64,000 nt of DNA from contig DVML01000007.1 of assembly GCA_018714965.1 (NCBI GenBank), positions 62,001 through 126,000 of the forward strand, read 5' to 3'. Positions 1-8,127 of the stretch are shown in pieces. The notes beneath the pieces are model-generated. The model did no database searches. It was given only the letters and a program-made list of their open reading frames with translations, and was not told the DNA's origin. Source of the DNA: Fimihabitans intestinipullorum. Lineage in GTDB: Bacteria > Bacillota_I > Bacilli_A > RF39 > UBA660. The translations under genes were made by a program, and so were the position numbers. Position 1 is the stretch's first letter. Every line of letters begins with the position of its first letter.

Positions 1-1037
1 ATGCGAGAAAGTTACCTTGGAGAAGTGATGCGACTCCTTACCACGTGTGGGTAAGTGAAATCATGTTACAACAGACGCGAGTAGAAGCTGTCATTGATTA
101 CTATTACCGATTCATGGAAGCACTTCCAACAATTCAGGATTTGGCTATGATCGACGAGGAAAAACTTTTGAAACTATGGGAAGGACTTGGATATTATAGC
201 CGTGTGCGAAATTTGCAGAAAACAGCGCAACTTCTATGTCGAGATAATGAAGGGAAACTCCCAGAAAATTATGATGAGTTAATAAAACTTCCTGGGATCG
301 GACCTTATACTGCAGGAGCGATTAGCTCGATCGCATATCAGAAAAAGGTAGCAGCTGTCGATGGGAATGTTTTACGCGTCGTCAGTCGTCTTTCCTTAGA
401 TCCTGCATGTATCGATGAAGAGCGTGTCAAGAAAATGTGGAAAGAAGAAATCGAAAAGGTGATGCCGACAGAAAGTGGTATGTTTAATCAGGCTATGATG
501 GAAATTGGAGCCACTGTTTGTATTCCGAATGGAAAACCGCTTTGTCATGCATGTCCACTGTCACATCTATGTAAAGCATATTGTCAAAACAAAGTATTAG
601 AATATCCTGTGCGAAAACAGAAGAGAAAAAGAGAAGTTATACCGATGACTGTATTTTTAATGTTGTATCATGATCGTGTCGCACTTTTAAAAAGAGATCA
701 TGAAGGACTGCTTGCTAATTTTTACGAGTTTCCAAATGTCGATGGAACATTATCGCAAGAAGAAGCGGAAACTTATTTAAAACAGAACAATATAAAATGG
801 ATTGGAATAGAAGAAGGACCAAATGCAAAACATATTTTTACACATAAAGAGTGGCATATGAAAAGCTATATTGTATGGCTACAAGAACCAGTGGATTCTT
901 ATTTGTTTTCCACAGGAAAAGAATTAAACGAAGTCTATCCGGTTCCAAGTGCCTTTGAAAAATACCGCAAATGTGTGGAAAACTTGTGGAACGAAGAGGC
1001 TTATTTACATTTTTCCACAGGAAAACTTTTAAAGTGA
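1..1037 (+). CDS. mutY: A/G-specific adenine glycosylase MutY, 5' truncated by window edge
   Basis: Base-excision-repair glycosylase that removes adenine mispaired with 8-oxoguanine. The reading frame is open to the left edge (first full codon at base 3) and already encodes the family motif LPWR near base 15, so the true start lies upstream; the GTG at 45 is only an internal codon. Visible motifs: MLQQTRV, the helix-hairpin-helix LPGIGPYTAGA, the catalytic Asp in AVDGNV, and a four-Cys iron-sulfur loop (C-x7-C-x2-C-x5-C). A NUDIX-like C-terminal domain that recognises 8-oxoG occupies roughly the last 130 residues. A strong terminator follows at 1070-1098. Confidence 0.95.
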   Translation, partial: ARKLPWRSDATPYHVWVSEIMLQQTRVEAVIDYYYRFMEALPTIQDLAMIDEEKLLKLWEGLGYYSRVRNLQKTAQLLCRDNEGKLPENYDELIKLPGIGPYTAGAISSIAYQKKVAAVDGNVLRVVSRLSLDPACIDEERVKKMWKEEIEKVMPTESGMFNQAMMEIGATVCIPNGKPLCHACPLSHLCKAYCQNKVLEYPVRKQKRKREVIPMTVFLMLYHDRVALLKRDHEGLLANFYEFPNVDGTLSQEEAETYLKQNNIKWIGIEEGPNAKHIFTHKEWHMKSYIVWLQEPVDSYLFSTGKELNEVYPVPSAFEKYRKCVENLWNEEAYLHFSTGKLLK

Positions 1038-1069
1038 CAAAGGATGTGTAAAGTTGACAATATTTGTCA

Positions 1070-1098
1070 AAAGAAATGTGTAAATCATTTCTTTTTTT
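1070..1098 (+). terminator. Rho-independent terminator after mutY
   Basis: Nine-base-pair perfect stem (AAAGAAATG / CATTTCTTT) with a 7-nt loop, followed by a run of T. It sits between mutY and the next start codon. Confidence 0.85.
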
Positions 1099-1124
1099 GC
1101 TATACTAATAATAGGGTGATGTGC

Positions 1125-2390
1125 ATGCCGGACTTAATTTATTTGGATCATACTTATCAAGTGCTAGAGCGTGTTAATTTAAATCAACATAAGTATATAT
1201 TTGCACTACATTTGAACCGGTTAGAATATCTAGAACATTCCGAAGGAATGACATATATAAAACCAAAGCCGGAAGATTTTAAGAATAGTAAAGATCTAAC
1301 ATATGTAGCAGAGCAATATTTACTAACACAGTTTCAAAGAGATGTGGAAGCAAAGATCAACAGCGGTCAAATTCACTCTTTGGATGAACTAAAAGACACT
1401 ATGAAAAATTTTAAAACATTTGCAGAACAAGACCCAAAATTACACAACTTAATGCAGGTAAATCAGAATATGAGCTTATCGGATCCTAAATTCATGAAGA
1501 TGGTGACGGAAATGATTCAATATTATGAATCGAGAGGAATCGACAGAACACCATTAGAGTTAGAGAATGCAAAAAAAGTTGATGCGAACGATAAGGAATA
1601 CATCCAACATGTCGATCAACAGGGAAACGTGAGTGTCGTAGAGAATAATTCTGTATTTGGTGTAAAAGAAGAATACGAGCGAAGAAAAGATGATATAAAA
1701 GATCTTTCAAAAGAAAGTGGAAGCTTAAATGCAGATACGATTTTTAAAGACATGGAACAGTCTAAAATTGGAGTTCATCTTGAACAAGCTCATCAAGTCA
1801 ATAAACAAGAGTTAAATACGGATGAAAAGGAACGTATGAATACTGTAGAGCAAACTGTAGATGATGAAGTTTTATATGATCCAATTAATAACATATATTA
1901 TAATGCACGGACCCAAGAGGTTTTAACAACAGAGCAAAAAGATGGTATGATTGCAGTAAAACGAACATCTGGAACCAATCACGAGACAATGAATGATGGT
2001 ACGATAAGAGATGAAGAATTCGATGCTATTCCGATGGAAGAGTTTCAAGCTGATTGTTTGTTAGCTGAAGAGATGATCAATCAAATGAGCGATGAAAAAA
2101 AAGACATCAATGTGGATGAACTCGTAAGCAGAATTGTCAATAAGAAAGCAGCGATGACACCGGAACAAAGAAGAGAATATCAATCTAAATTATCTAACTA
2201 CGTTCAATTCCGAATGGAAAAATTAAGAGAGTTGGAGCCAGAACAAAAAAGTATGGGTGGATACCAATATCAATTAAAACCACCAACACGTACAGAGGTA
2301 AGTGGGTATGCAACGCCAGTATTACTTGGAATGCTCGTTGGATTAACATTATTTGCGGCACCAGTGATTGCACTTTTATTTCAAGCGTAA
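1125..2390 (+). CDS. Unknown acidic protein with C-terminal membrane anchor
   Basis: I do not recognise this 421-residue protein. It is soluble, charged and rich in Glu, Asp, Gln and Lys, with probable coiled-coil or helical stretches. A single hydrophobic segment lies within the last 26 residues (from ATPVLLGMLV to the end), so it looks tail-anchored with its bulk in the cytoplasm. ATG 1125 is chosen because AGGGTGAT (1113-1120) is spaced correctly for it; an upstream in-frame extension would run through the mutY terminator. A TATACT box at about 1100 could be its -10. It is monocistronic, with a terminator at 2448-2482. Confidence 0.7.
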   Translation: MPDLIYLDHTYQVLERVNLNQHKYIFALHLNRLEYLEHSEGMTYIKPKPEDFKNSKDLTYVAEQYLLTQFQRDVEAKINSGQIHSLDELKDTMKNFKTFAEQDPKLHNLMQVNQNMSLSDPKFMKMVTEMIQYYESRGIDRTPLELENAKKVDANDKEYIQHVDQQGNVSVVENNSVFGVKEEYERRKDDIKDLSKESGSLNADTIFKDMEQSKIGVHLEQAHQVNKQELNTDEKERMNTVEQTVDDEVLYDPINNIYYNARTQEVLTTEQKDGMIAVKRTSGTNHETMNDGTIRDEEFDAIPMEEFQADCLLAEEMINQMSDEKKDINVDELVSRIVNKKAAMTPEQRREYQSKLSNYVQFRMEKLRELEPEQKSMGGYQYQLKPPTRTEVSGYATPVLLGMLVGLTLFAAPVIALLFQA

Positions 2391-2447
2391 TTGTGCAAAA
2401 ATTGGCATATAAAAAAATAAAAAGGGAATTGGCTTGAAAAATAAAAG

Positions 2448-2482
2448 AAAAAAGAGAATCACAAAAAAGATTCTCTTTTTTC
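2448..2482 (+). terminator. Terminator between the tail-anchored protein and clpC
   Basis: A 13-bp perfect stem (AAAAAAGAGAATC paired with GATTCTCTTTTTT) around an 8-nt loop. The 3' arm itself supplies the T tract, and the A-rich 5' arm would make it work in both directions. Confidence 0.9.
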
Positions 2483-2546
2483 TGTGTTTAAAAAGACAAA
2501 AAATTTACCAACATAATCATAGAATGTTAATAGAGAGGGAGATAAT

Positions 2547-4871
2547 ATGTTTGGAAATTTTACAGAAGAAACAAGAAAAATACTAGTAATTGCAAAATCA
2601 GAGATGAAAGCATTAAAACATCCATATGTAGGTAGTGAACATTTATTACTCGCTATTTTAAAAAATAAAAATAATGTGTCAAAGAGGTTAGGAGAGTATG
2701 ACATTACTTACGAAAATGTCAAACAAGAAATAGAGCGAATCATCGGAGCTGGTTCGATGGAAGCAACGTGGTTTTTATATACGCCACTATTAAAGAGAAT
2801 TTTAGAGAATGCGATCTTAGATAGTAAAGAAAATAACCAAAGTGAAGTAACGACAGAACATTTGTTTTCTAGTTTGCTAGAAGAAGGAGAAGGTGTTGCA
2901 ATTCGTATTTTGTTAGGAATGGGAGTAGACTTGGATGAATTATATGGAGAATTTTCTTATAAAATCAATCGTTCAGTGAAAGGGAAGAAACATAAGAAAT
3001 TATTGTTGGAAGAATTGGGAGTAGATTTGACGAAAAAAGCGAGAGAACAAGAGCTTGATCCCGTGATTGGACGTGAGACGGAAATGCAACGTGTGTTAGA
3101 AATACTATCCCGTCGTACGAAAAATAACCCCCTATTAATAGGGGCGGCAGGTGTAGGAAAAACAGCAATTGTAGAAGAGTTGAGTCGTCGTATCGCACTA
3201 GGGGATGTGCCGATGGCTTTAAAGAATAAACGAATTATTAGCCTCGATATGGCAACGGCTGTCGCTGGTACAAAATATCGTGGGGAATTCGAAGAACGCA
3301 TTCGAAAAATATTAAAAGAAATCGAAGAGAACGACGATATCATTCTCTTTATCGACGAAATTCATACGTTGGTTGGAGCTGGAGGAGCGGAAGGTGCAAT
3401 TGATGCATCAAACATTTTTAAACCTGCTTTAGCACGAGGGAAACTACGTTGTATCGGAGCTACGACAATACAAGAATATAAGAAGTTTATGGAGGAGGAT
3501 AGCGCATTAGAGCGACGTTTTCAAAAGGTATATATCGAAGCGCCGACAAGAGAAGTAGTAAAAGAAATTTTAATGAAGTTAAAACCAATTTATGAATCTT
3601 TTCATTACGTTACGGTAAAAGAAGAGATGATTGATTTTATGATAGAGTTGAGTGAAAGGTATATCTATGATCGGAATCAACCGGATAAAGCAATTGATTT
3701 GATGGATGAAGTTTGCGCGAAAGTAAGTTTAAAAGAAAGCAAAGAATATACTAAGTATCATCAACTAGGAAAAAAGTTGAAAGAGGTTATAGAAGAGAAA
3801 AATCAAGCAATATTAGATAACCGTTTTGATATCGCATCGAAATGGAAAGAAAAAGAAAATCAATTGGCAGATCAAATGAATCAACTAGAACTCAAATTAT
3901 ATCATAAGAAAAAGACGAAGACTGTGACGAAAAAAGATATCGCAGAAGTACTACATTTAAAGACGAAGATTCCTGTCTATGAAATATTAAAAGAGAATAA
4001 GCGAGTAGTAGAAGAAATCGAAAAGAATATTACGCATCATATCATCGGACAGAAAAAGGCTGTCGAAGAGACGATTCAGGTGGCAAAGCGAATTAAACTA
4101 GGATTAAAAGAGGAATGCAAGCCTTATTCTATGCTATATTGCGGTCCGAGTGGGGTTGGGAAGACGGAGTTATCTAAAGTGTTTGGATCCGAATTAGTAG
4201 GAAAAGAAAACGTGATTCGTCTCGATATGAGCGAATATACAGAAGCGCATTCAGTGAGTAAAATTGTTGGTGCTCCACCGGGATATGTAGGGTATAAAGA
4301 CCATCAAAATGTTTTAGAGGAAATTAGGAACAAGCCTTACTCTGTCTTAATTCTAGATGAGATTGAAAAGGCTCATCCAAGTATTATTCATCTTTTATTT
4401 CAAATTTTAGATGAAGGAAAAATAAAAGATTCCAACGGAGTGGTAGTACGTTTTGATCATGTTGTTATATTGATGACTTCCAATATTGGATTCCATGAAA
4501 TAAATATCGGTTTTACAAAGGAAAACAACGATGTGGTATTGACGAAGTTAAAAGAAAATTTTTCGGTTCCTTTTATCAATCGCATCGATCAGATTATTGT
4601 GTTTGATACGCTTCAAGAATCTGAGATTCGTCAGATTATCGAGCAACAATTAGAAACATTGAAACAAAAATATAAAAGGAAGGGAATTCAAATTAAATTT
4701 GGACGTGAGATTCTACCTTCTTTGGTTAATTTGAGTGATTATCGCGAGTTTGGTGCACGAAGAATTTCTAAGTTAATCAAGGATAAAATAGAAAATCAAA
4801 TGATGGAAGATATATTGAATCATAAAGAATGTATTACGATAACCAAAATAAAAGAAGAGGCGACCGTTTGA
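2547..4871 (+). CDS. clpC: ClpC-type AAA+ unfoldase
   Basis: Hsp100 ATPase of 774 residues that unfolds proteins for ClpP. Order of domains: N-terminal Clp repeat domain (about 1-140), D1 with Walker A GAAGVGKT and FIDEIH, a short middle coiled coil (about 400-460), and D2 with Walker A GPSGVGKT and LDEIEKAH. The sequence INIGFTKE after the D2 sensor region supplies the IGF-type loop that docks ClpP, so it is probably protease-linked and not a pure disaggregase. It is slightly shorter than Bacillus ClpC (about 810). No ctsR, mcsA or mcsB lies beside it here, unlike Bacillus. RBS GAGAGGGAGA precedes ATG 2547. Confidence 0.95.
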   Translation: MFGNFTEETRKILVIAKSEMKALKHPYVGSEHLLLAILKNKNNVSKRLGEYDITYENVKQEIERIIGAGSMEATWFLYTPLLKRILENAILDSKENNQSEVTTEHLFSSLLEEGEGVAIRILLGMGVDLDELYGEFSYKINRSVKGKKHKKLLLEELGVDLTKKAREQELDPVIGRETEMQRVLEILSRRTKNNPLLIGAAGVGKTAIVEELSRRIALGDVPMALKNKRIISLDMATAVAGTKYRGEFEERIRKILKEIEENDDIILFIDEIHTLVGAGGAEGAIDASNIFKPALARGKLRCIGATTIQEYKKFMEEDSALERRFQKVYIEAPTREVVKEILMKLKPIYESFHYVTVKEEMIDFMIELSERYIYDRNQPDKAIDLMDEVCAKVSLKESKEYTKYHQLGKKLKEVIEEKNQAILDNRFDIASKWKEKENQLADQMNQLELKLYHKKKTKTVTKKDIAEVLHLKTKIPVYEILKENKRVVEEIEKNITHHIIGQKKAVEETIQVAKRIKLGLKEECKPYSMLYCGPSGVGKTELSKVFGSELVGKENVIRLDMSEYTEAHSVSKIVGAPPGYVGYKDHQNVLEEIRNKPYSVLILDEIEKAHPSIIHLLFQILDEGKIKDSNGVVVRFDHVVILMTSNIGFHEINIGFTKENNDVVLTKLKENFSVPFINRIDQIIVFDTLQESEIRQIIEQQLETLKQKYKRKGIQIKFGREILPSLVNLSDYREFGARRISKLIKDKIENQMMEDILNHKECITITKIKEEATV

Positions 4872-4886
4872 CAGTTGCTTCTTTTT
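4851..4886 (+). terminator. Probable terminator overlapping the clpC stop
   Basis: Imperfect hairpin between AAAGAAG (4851-4857) and CTTCTTT-type sequence near 4880, followed by T5. The stem has mismatches, so confidence is moderate. Confidence 0.5.
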
Positions 4887-4902
4887 CGAGGCTCTAAAAG
4901 AC

Positions 4903-4930
4903 TTGCAAAACTTTTCAGAAATGATATAAT
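4903..4930 (+). promoter_or_regulatory. Promoter of the 4947 gene
   Basis: TTGCAA (4903-4908), 16-bp spacer, TATAAT (4925-4930) with an upstream TG (extended -10). It lies just after the clpC terminator and 17 bases before the next start codon. Confidence 0.75.
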
Positions 4931-4946
4931 TATTTCAGGTGATATT

Positions 4947-5489
4947 ATGAAGAGTATAGAAGATGTACAAGTAGCCATGAATAAAAATGCTTATTTAACA
5001 GATGAGATCAAGGCAAACATCATGTCACTCGTAAGTATTTTTCATAATCGCTTCCCAAATGTGGATTTAGACAATTTATGTAAAAATTTAACAACGTTAA
5101 AAATTGATAAAGCGACAAAGTTTATTACTTTAGAACCAATTTCATATAATGGAATGTTGAATGTTCTATCGATTAATAAAGGATCTTTAAAAGAGGTTCC
5201 AGATGCGAAAAATTTATTGATGAGTGCAATTATTTGTATGATTGCTACCAACCAGAGAGGAATTACAGGTTTTTGTGACAATCCAAAATTTGAAGCGTTG
5301 AATGCAGGATATGTCGCAGGAATGGCAAATATGTTAGTTGGAAATGATAGCGACGTCGATTATTACACTGATGAAATTATCGCAACTAATTTATTTGGTC
5401 AAATTGTAGGACCAGATGTGTTAGCAAAAGCATTTTTTGAAAATAATTCATCAATTATTGTAAATCAATTTATGAATGCGGGGGAATGA
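4947..5489 (+). CDS. Unknown 180-aa protein
   Basis: No family recognised. The product is cytoplasmic (no signal peptide or membrane segment), mildly acidic and mostly helical by composition. ATG 4947 (MKSIEDVQ) is preceded by AGGTGAT and follows a strong promoter, so upstream in-frame codons are excluded. The next gene begins three bases after the stop, which makes a two-gene operon closed by the hairpin at 5803-5842. Confidence 0.75.
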   Translation: MKSIEDVQVAMNKNAYLTDEIKANIMSLVSIFHNRFPNVDLDNLCKNLTTLKIDKATKFITLEPISYNGMLNVLSINKGSLKEVPDAKNLLMSAIICMIATNQRGITGFCDNPKFEALNAGYVAGMANMLVGNDSDVDYYTDEIIATNLFGQIVGPDVLAKAFFENNSSIIVNQFMNAGE

Positions 5490-5492
5490 AGA

Positions 5493-5825
5493 ATGGTGTT
5501 AGACGATAAGATGGAACAATTAGATGCGTTTTTGAATCAAACAGCATACGTATTAAATCGCAGAAAGAAGAGTCCAGGATATCCAAGTAAAATTAGTGAG
5601 AATACGAAGGACTTGACAAATTTGCTTTTGATGACGAATCCAAGTCAAGAGAAAATTGACGCATTCCTAGCTTATGTTCCAGGAGAATGGATGTTGCAAG
5701 GAACAGTCGATGAAAGACATTTAAATGTAGGAATAGAGACGCTTCCAGAGGAAGTAAACCAAATGATTGCTACATATAAAATGGGAGCAAAAACGGAAAC
5801 AGGACCGAATTTACATTTATCGTAA
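5493..5825 (+). CDS. Unknown 110-aa protein
   Basis: Small soluble protein of unknown function, translated from ATG 5493 behind GGGGG (5480-5484). It contains no Cys and no membrane segment; a central NPSQEKIDAFLAYVPGEW stretch looks like a folded core. It is tightly coupled to the upstream unknown gene, suggesting a shared role. Its 3' end forms part of the terminator hairpin. Confidence 0.7.
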   Translation: MVLDDKMEQLDAFLNQTAYVLNRRKKSPGYPSKISENTKDLTNLLLMTNPSQEKIDAFLAYVPGEWMLQGTVDERHLNVGIETLPEEVNQMIATYKMGAKTETGPNLHLS

Positions 5826-5842
5826 ACCCGGTCTTTTTTTTT
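5803..5842 (+). terminator. Terminator overlapping the end of the 5493 gene
   Basis: GACCG (5803-5807) pairs with CGGTC (5829-5833), supported by an inner TTTAC/GTAAA pairing, then nine T. Confidence 0.7.
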
Positions 5843-5888
5843 AAAATGAATCATGTTATACTAAAAATAGAAAGTAGGGGGAATGAAA

Positions 5889-6623
5889 ATGGCACAGAAA
5901 AGACAATCCAACAAGAAAGAGAAAGGTGTGTTAAAGAAACGACCACAATTAAAGGAAATCCCTCAACCTACGAAATTGTTGTTAGGTATGGCTTTTGCTA
6001 TTATTATGTTAAGTGGTTATCTTTTGATTTCCAACATTGTACATGCTTTTGCAGTTAGTGAGAAAGTAGTAATCGATTATTCTAGCTATGAAGCTGGTGT
6101 GTTGAAAACGACATTACATGAGATGAATGCAAATTTGATCCAATTGAATCAAGCGACATCTAGTAGTTTCTTGACAAGTATAGAATTGGAAGAATTAAAA
6201 GCGGATTTTAACGAAAGTATTGAGGCCATGAATCAATTATCATATTTAACGGAGCGCGGAAAGAAAAAAGTTAGCCAAAAACAGTTATATGAAATTTATA
6301 AAGAAAATAAAAAATTACAAATGATTTCTTTACTTCGGATTTATACAAAATTAGAAAAAATGGATCCAAGTTATCAAGTGACAAGAGATGCGTTTACGCG
6401 TAATGTTTTAAATTTGATGTTAGCAAGTGGCTCTATCTCTAGAGAGCTTTACAATAACTTCCGTTATACTTCATTCGATGATAGTGATATATTAGGAAGC
6501 ATTAGCTTCGATCAAAGTGGACAAATTCCATCGCAGACGATGCAACTAACGACAAATTATGTACAATTGACAGATGCACTATTAAAAATGGTATTAACGA
6601 AGGGAGGACTGGTCTATGCATAA
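5889..6623 (+). CDS. Unknown single-pass membrane protein
   Basis: Product of 244 residues with a Lys-rich cytoplasmic N-terminus, one hydrophobic segment at about residues 30-55 (LLLGMAFAIIMLSGYLLI), then an extracytoplasmic helical domain without Cys. No family recognised. ATG 5889 is preferred over the ATG six bases upstream because GGGGG (5877-5881) is then spaced 7 bases. A TATACT box lies near 5857. It overlaps the following membrane-protein gene by 8 bases, so the two probably work together at the membrane. Confidence 0.75.
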   Translation: MAQKRQSNKKEKGVLKKRPQLKEIPQPTKLLLGMAFAIIMLSGYLLISNIVHAFAVSEKVVIDYSSYEAGVLKTTLHEMNANLIQLNQATSSSFLTSIELEELKADFNESIEAMNQLSYLTERGKKKVSQKQLYEIYKENKKLQMISLLRIYTKLEKMDPSYQVTRDAFTRNVLNLMLASGSISRELYNNFRYTSFDDSDILGSISFDQSGQIPSQTMQLTTNYVQLTDALLKMVLTKGGLVYA

Positions 6624-7035
6624 GAAATTATTTTATTTCAGAACGGCTTTTTTAGAGTTAAATACGATCCTTTTTGTGTATTGTCTTATCCGAGGTGGAT
6701 ATTATAATGTGATTTTAGCGGGATACTTCACGTTGTTGATTATTTTGCTTCAAATCCTAACTTATTTAGAATGGAAAAAACAAAAAAAGGAATTAATGGA
6801 AGATATGTTATTCCACATATTATCTATTACTTGTCACGCTTCTTTGTTTGTTGTATTATTACGTACGGTATTTGATCAGAATATTTTATCTACTTATTTC
6901 TTAGAAGAACAGGGAATTGCAACACATGGAATTAATATCATGTATTTAAATTCGAATTTTATTTACATCAGCATCCTATTTATGTTATTAATATTATATG
7001 GGTGTATCAAAGGAAAAACAAAAAAGCGATCATAG
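6616..7035 (+). CDS. Unknown small integral membrane protein
   Basis: The 139-residue product has about four hydrophobic segments (FLELNTILFVYCLI, VILAGYFTLLIILLQIL, ILSITCHASLFVVLL, FIYISILFMLLILYGCI) and a short Lys/Arg tail. No family recognised. The start overlaps the end of the preceding gene, implying translational coupling. A terminator overlaps its last codons at 7021-7048. Confidence 0.75.
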   Translation: MHKKLFYFRTAFLELNTILFVYCLIRGGYYNVILAGYFTLLIILLQILTYLEWKKQKKELMEDMLFHILSITCHASLFVVLLRTVFDQNILSTYFLEEQGIATHGINIMYLNSNFIYISILFMLLILYGCIKGKTKKRS

Positions 7036-7048
7036 TGATTGCTTTTTT
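7021..7048 (+). terminator. Terminator overlapping the 6616 gene stop
   Basis: Twelve-base stem (AAAAAGCGATCA with TGATTGCTTTTT, one G-T pair) around TAG, then T. The loop is the stop codon of the membrane-protein gene. Confidence 0.9.
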
Positions 7049-7193
7049 CTACTTTGTTAGCACAATGATAATGTTTTAAGAGATGTTATTGATGCATTTA
7101 AAAAAATTGTTATGATAAAAGATGAGTGTTTGAAAATTTGTGTTTTGACATGAATCGATATGTATGAGAAGATGAGGTAGAGGAGGAATGAAA

Positions 7194-7694
7194 ATGCATA
7201 CATTGCGCAGACATGAATTGATGCGATACTTAGATAAGGACGAGAGTCATCAATGGAAGGAATGTTTGATTTGCAGTTTTATTCCAGCATTCTATCATAA
7301 GAAAGTAAAAGTTATAGAAGCTCATTGGGAGAGAAAATATTGTTTGGTATGCCGTATGACCTGTGAGTATAAACATTATACAGTGGAAATTATATTGGAG
7401 AAAACGAATCGAAAATATGAAGCACTGCCACATATGTATCATAGAAGGATTATGCTATCTTGTGTAGATCTAGTTGCTTCTCATCCTCCTGTAGAACAAT
7501 CTGATATGGGAATTCGCTATCATGTAAATCAAATCGGAATGATTTGCGATGGAAAATGTATGGAAGAGTTAAATGCTCCAGAGAGGTTTATTCAGATGCT
7601 TCGTTCGGAGGATTGGTATCAAGCAAGTTATTACATGTATGATCAAACATGGTTGAGTCCTTTAATAGATGCTATGAAACAGTGGAAGGAATAG
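7194..7694 (+). CDS. Unknown 166-aa Cys/His-rich protein
   Basis: Unrecognised soluble protein. It contains scattered Cys (CLIC, CLVCRMTC, ICDGKC) and many His, so metal binding is possible but no standard zinc-ribbon spacing is visible. AGGAGG (7181-7186) fits ATG 7194 better than ATG 7188, which would have a one-base spacer. The next gene, an ASCH protein, starts five bases after the stop, so the two form an operon. Confidence 0.7.
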   Translation: MHTLRRHELMRYLDKDESHQWKECLICSFIPAFYHKKVKVIEAHWERKYCLVCRMTCEYKHYTVEIILEKTNRKYEALPHMYHRRIMLSCVDLVASHPPVEQSDMGIRYHVNQIGMICDGKCMEELNAPERFIQMLRSEDWYQASYYMYDQTWLSPLIDAMKQWKE

Positions 7695-7699
7695 AAAAT

Positions 7700-8110
7700 A
7701 TGAGAGTATTAAGTATACAAGAACCTTATGCGACATTGATTATGGAACAAAAGAAAAGAGTGGAAACGCGTAGTTGGAAGACGAAGTATCGAGGAGAAAT
7801 ATATATTCATGCGAGTATATCGAAAGCCCATATCAAACGAATTACGAATCCTGAAATTTTAGATTGGATGAAAGATGCACATTTACACTTTGGATATATT
7901 ATTTGTAAGGCACAGTTGGTAGACTGTATCGAGATGACGGAAAAATATATCGAAAAAGTGAAAAGTAAAGAACATTTAGAATATATTTTAGGAGAATATA
8001 AAGTTGGAAGATATGCTTGGGTGTTAGAAAATGTGGAAGTGTTAGAACAACCCATTCCAGCAAAGGGAAAATTAGGAATATGGACATATGAAAAAGTACT
8101 TGAACAATAG
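7700..8110 (+). CDS. ASCH-domain protein
   Basis: A small (136 aa) protein of the ASCH/PUA-like fold, a family implicated in RNA or modified-nucleotide binding. The sequence shows the family start SIQEPYATLI, the KRVETRSWKTKYRGEIYIHAS stretch containing the conserved E-T-R-x-W, and GRYAWVLENV in the C-terminal half. ATG 7700 gives the expected N-terminus; an upstream in-frame extension would overlap the preceding gene. It is the last gene before a bidirectional terminator shared with the convergent PBP gene. Confidence 0.85.
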   Translation: MRVLSIQEPYATLIMEQKKRVETRSWKTKYRGEIYIHASISKAHIKRITNPEILDWMKDAHLHFGYIICKAQLVDCIEMTEKYIEKVKSKEHLEYILGEYKVGRYAWVLENVEVLEQPIPAKGKLGIWTYEKVLEQ

Positions 8111-8127
8111 TGTTTCAAGTACTTTTT
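8091..8127. terminator. Bidirectional terminator between ASCH gene and PBP gene
   Basis: Fourteen-base perfect inverted repeat (AAAAAGTACTTGAA and its complement) spaced by 9 bases. A-tract and T-tract on the two sides allow use from both strands. It overlaps both stop codons. Confidence 0.9.

Noticed and set aside
1054..1070. TTGACAATATTTGTCAA palindrome as an operator or -35 box
   Set aside because: It overlaps the mutY terminator region and has no -10 at a usable distance; the symmetry is AT-rich and could be chance.
5846..6058. Open frame of 70 codons overlapping the start of the 5889 membrane protein
   Set aside because: It is in another frame of the same DNA, lacks an RBS, and the 5889 frame has a clear RBS and membrane segment.
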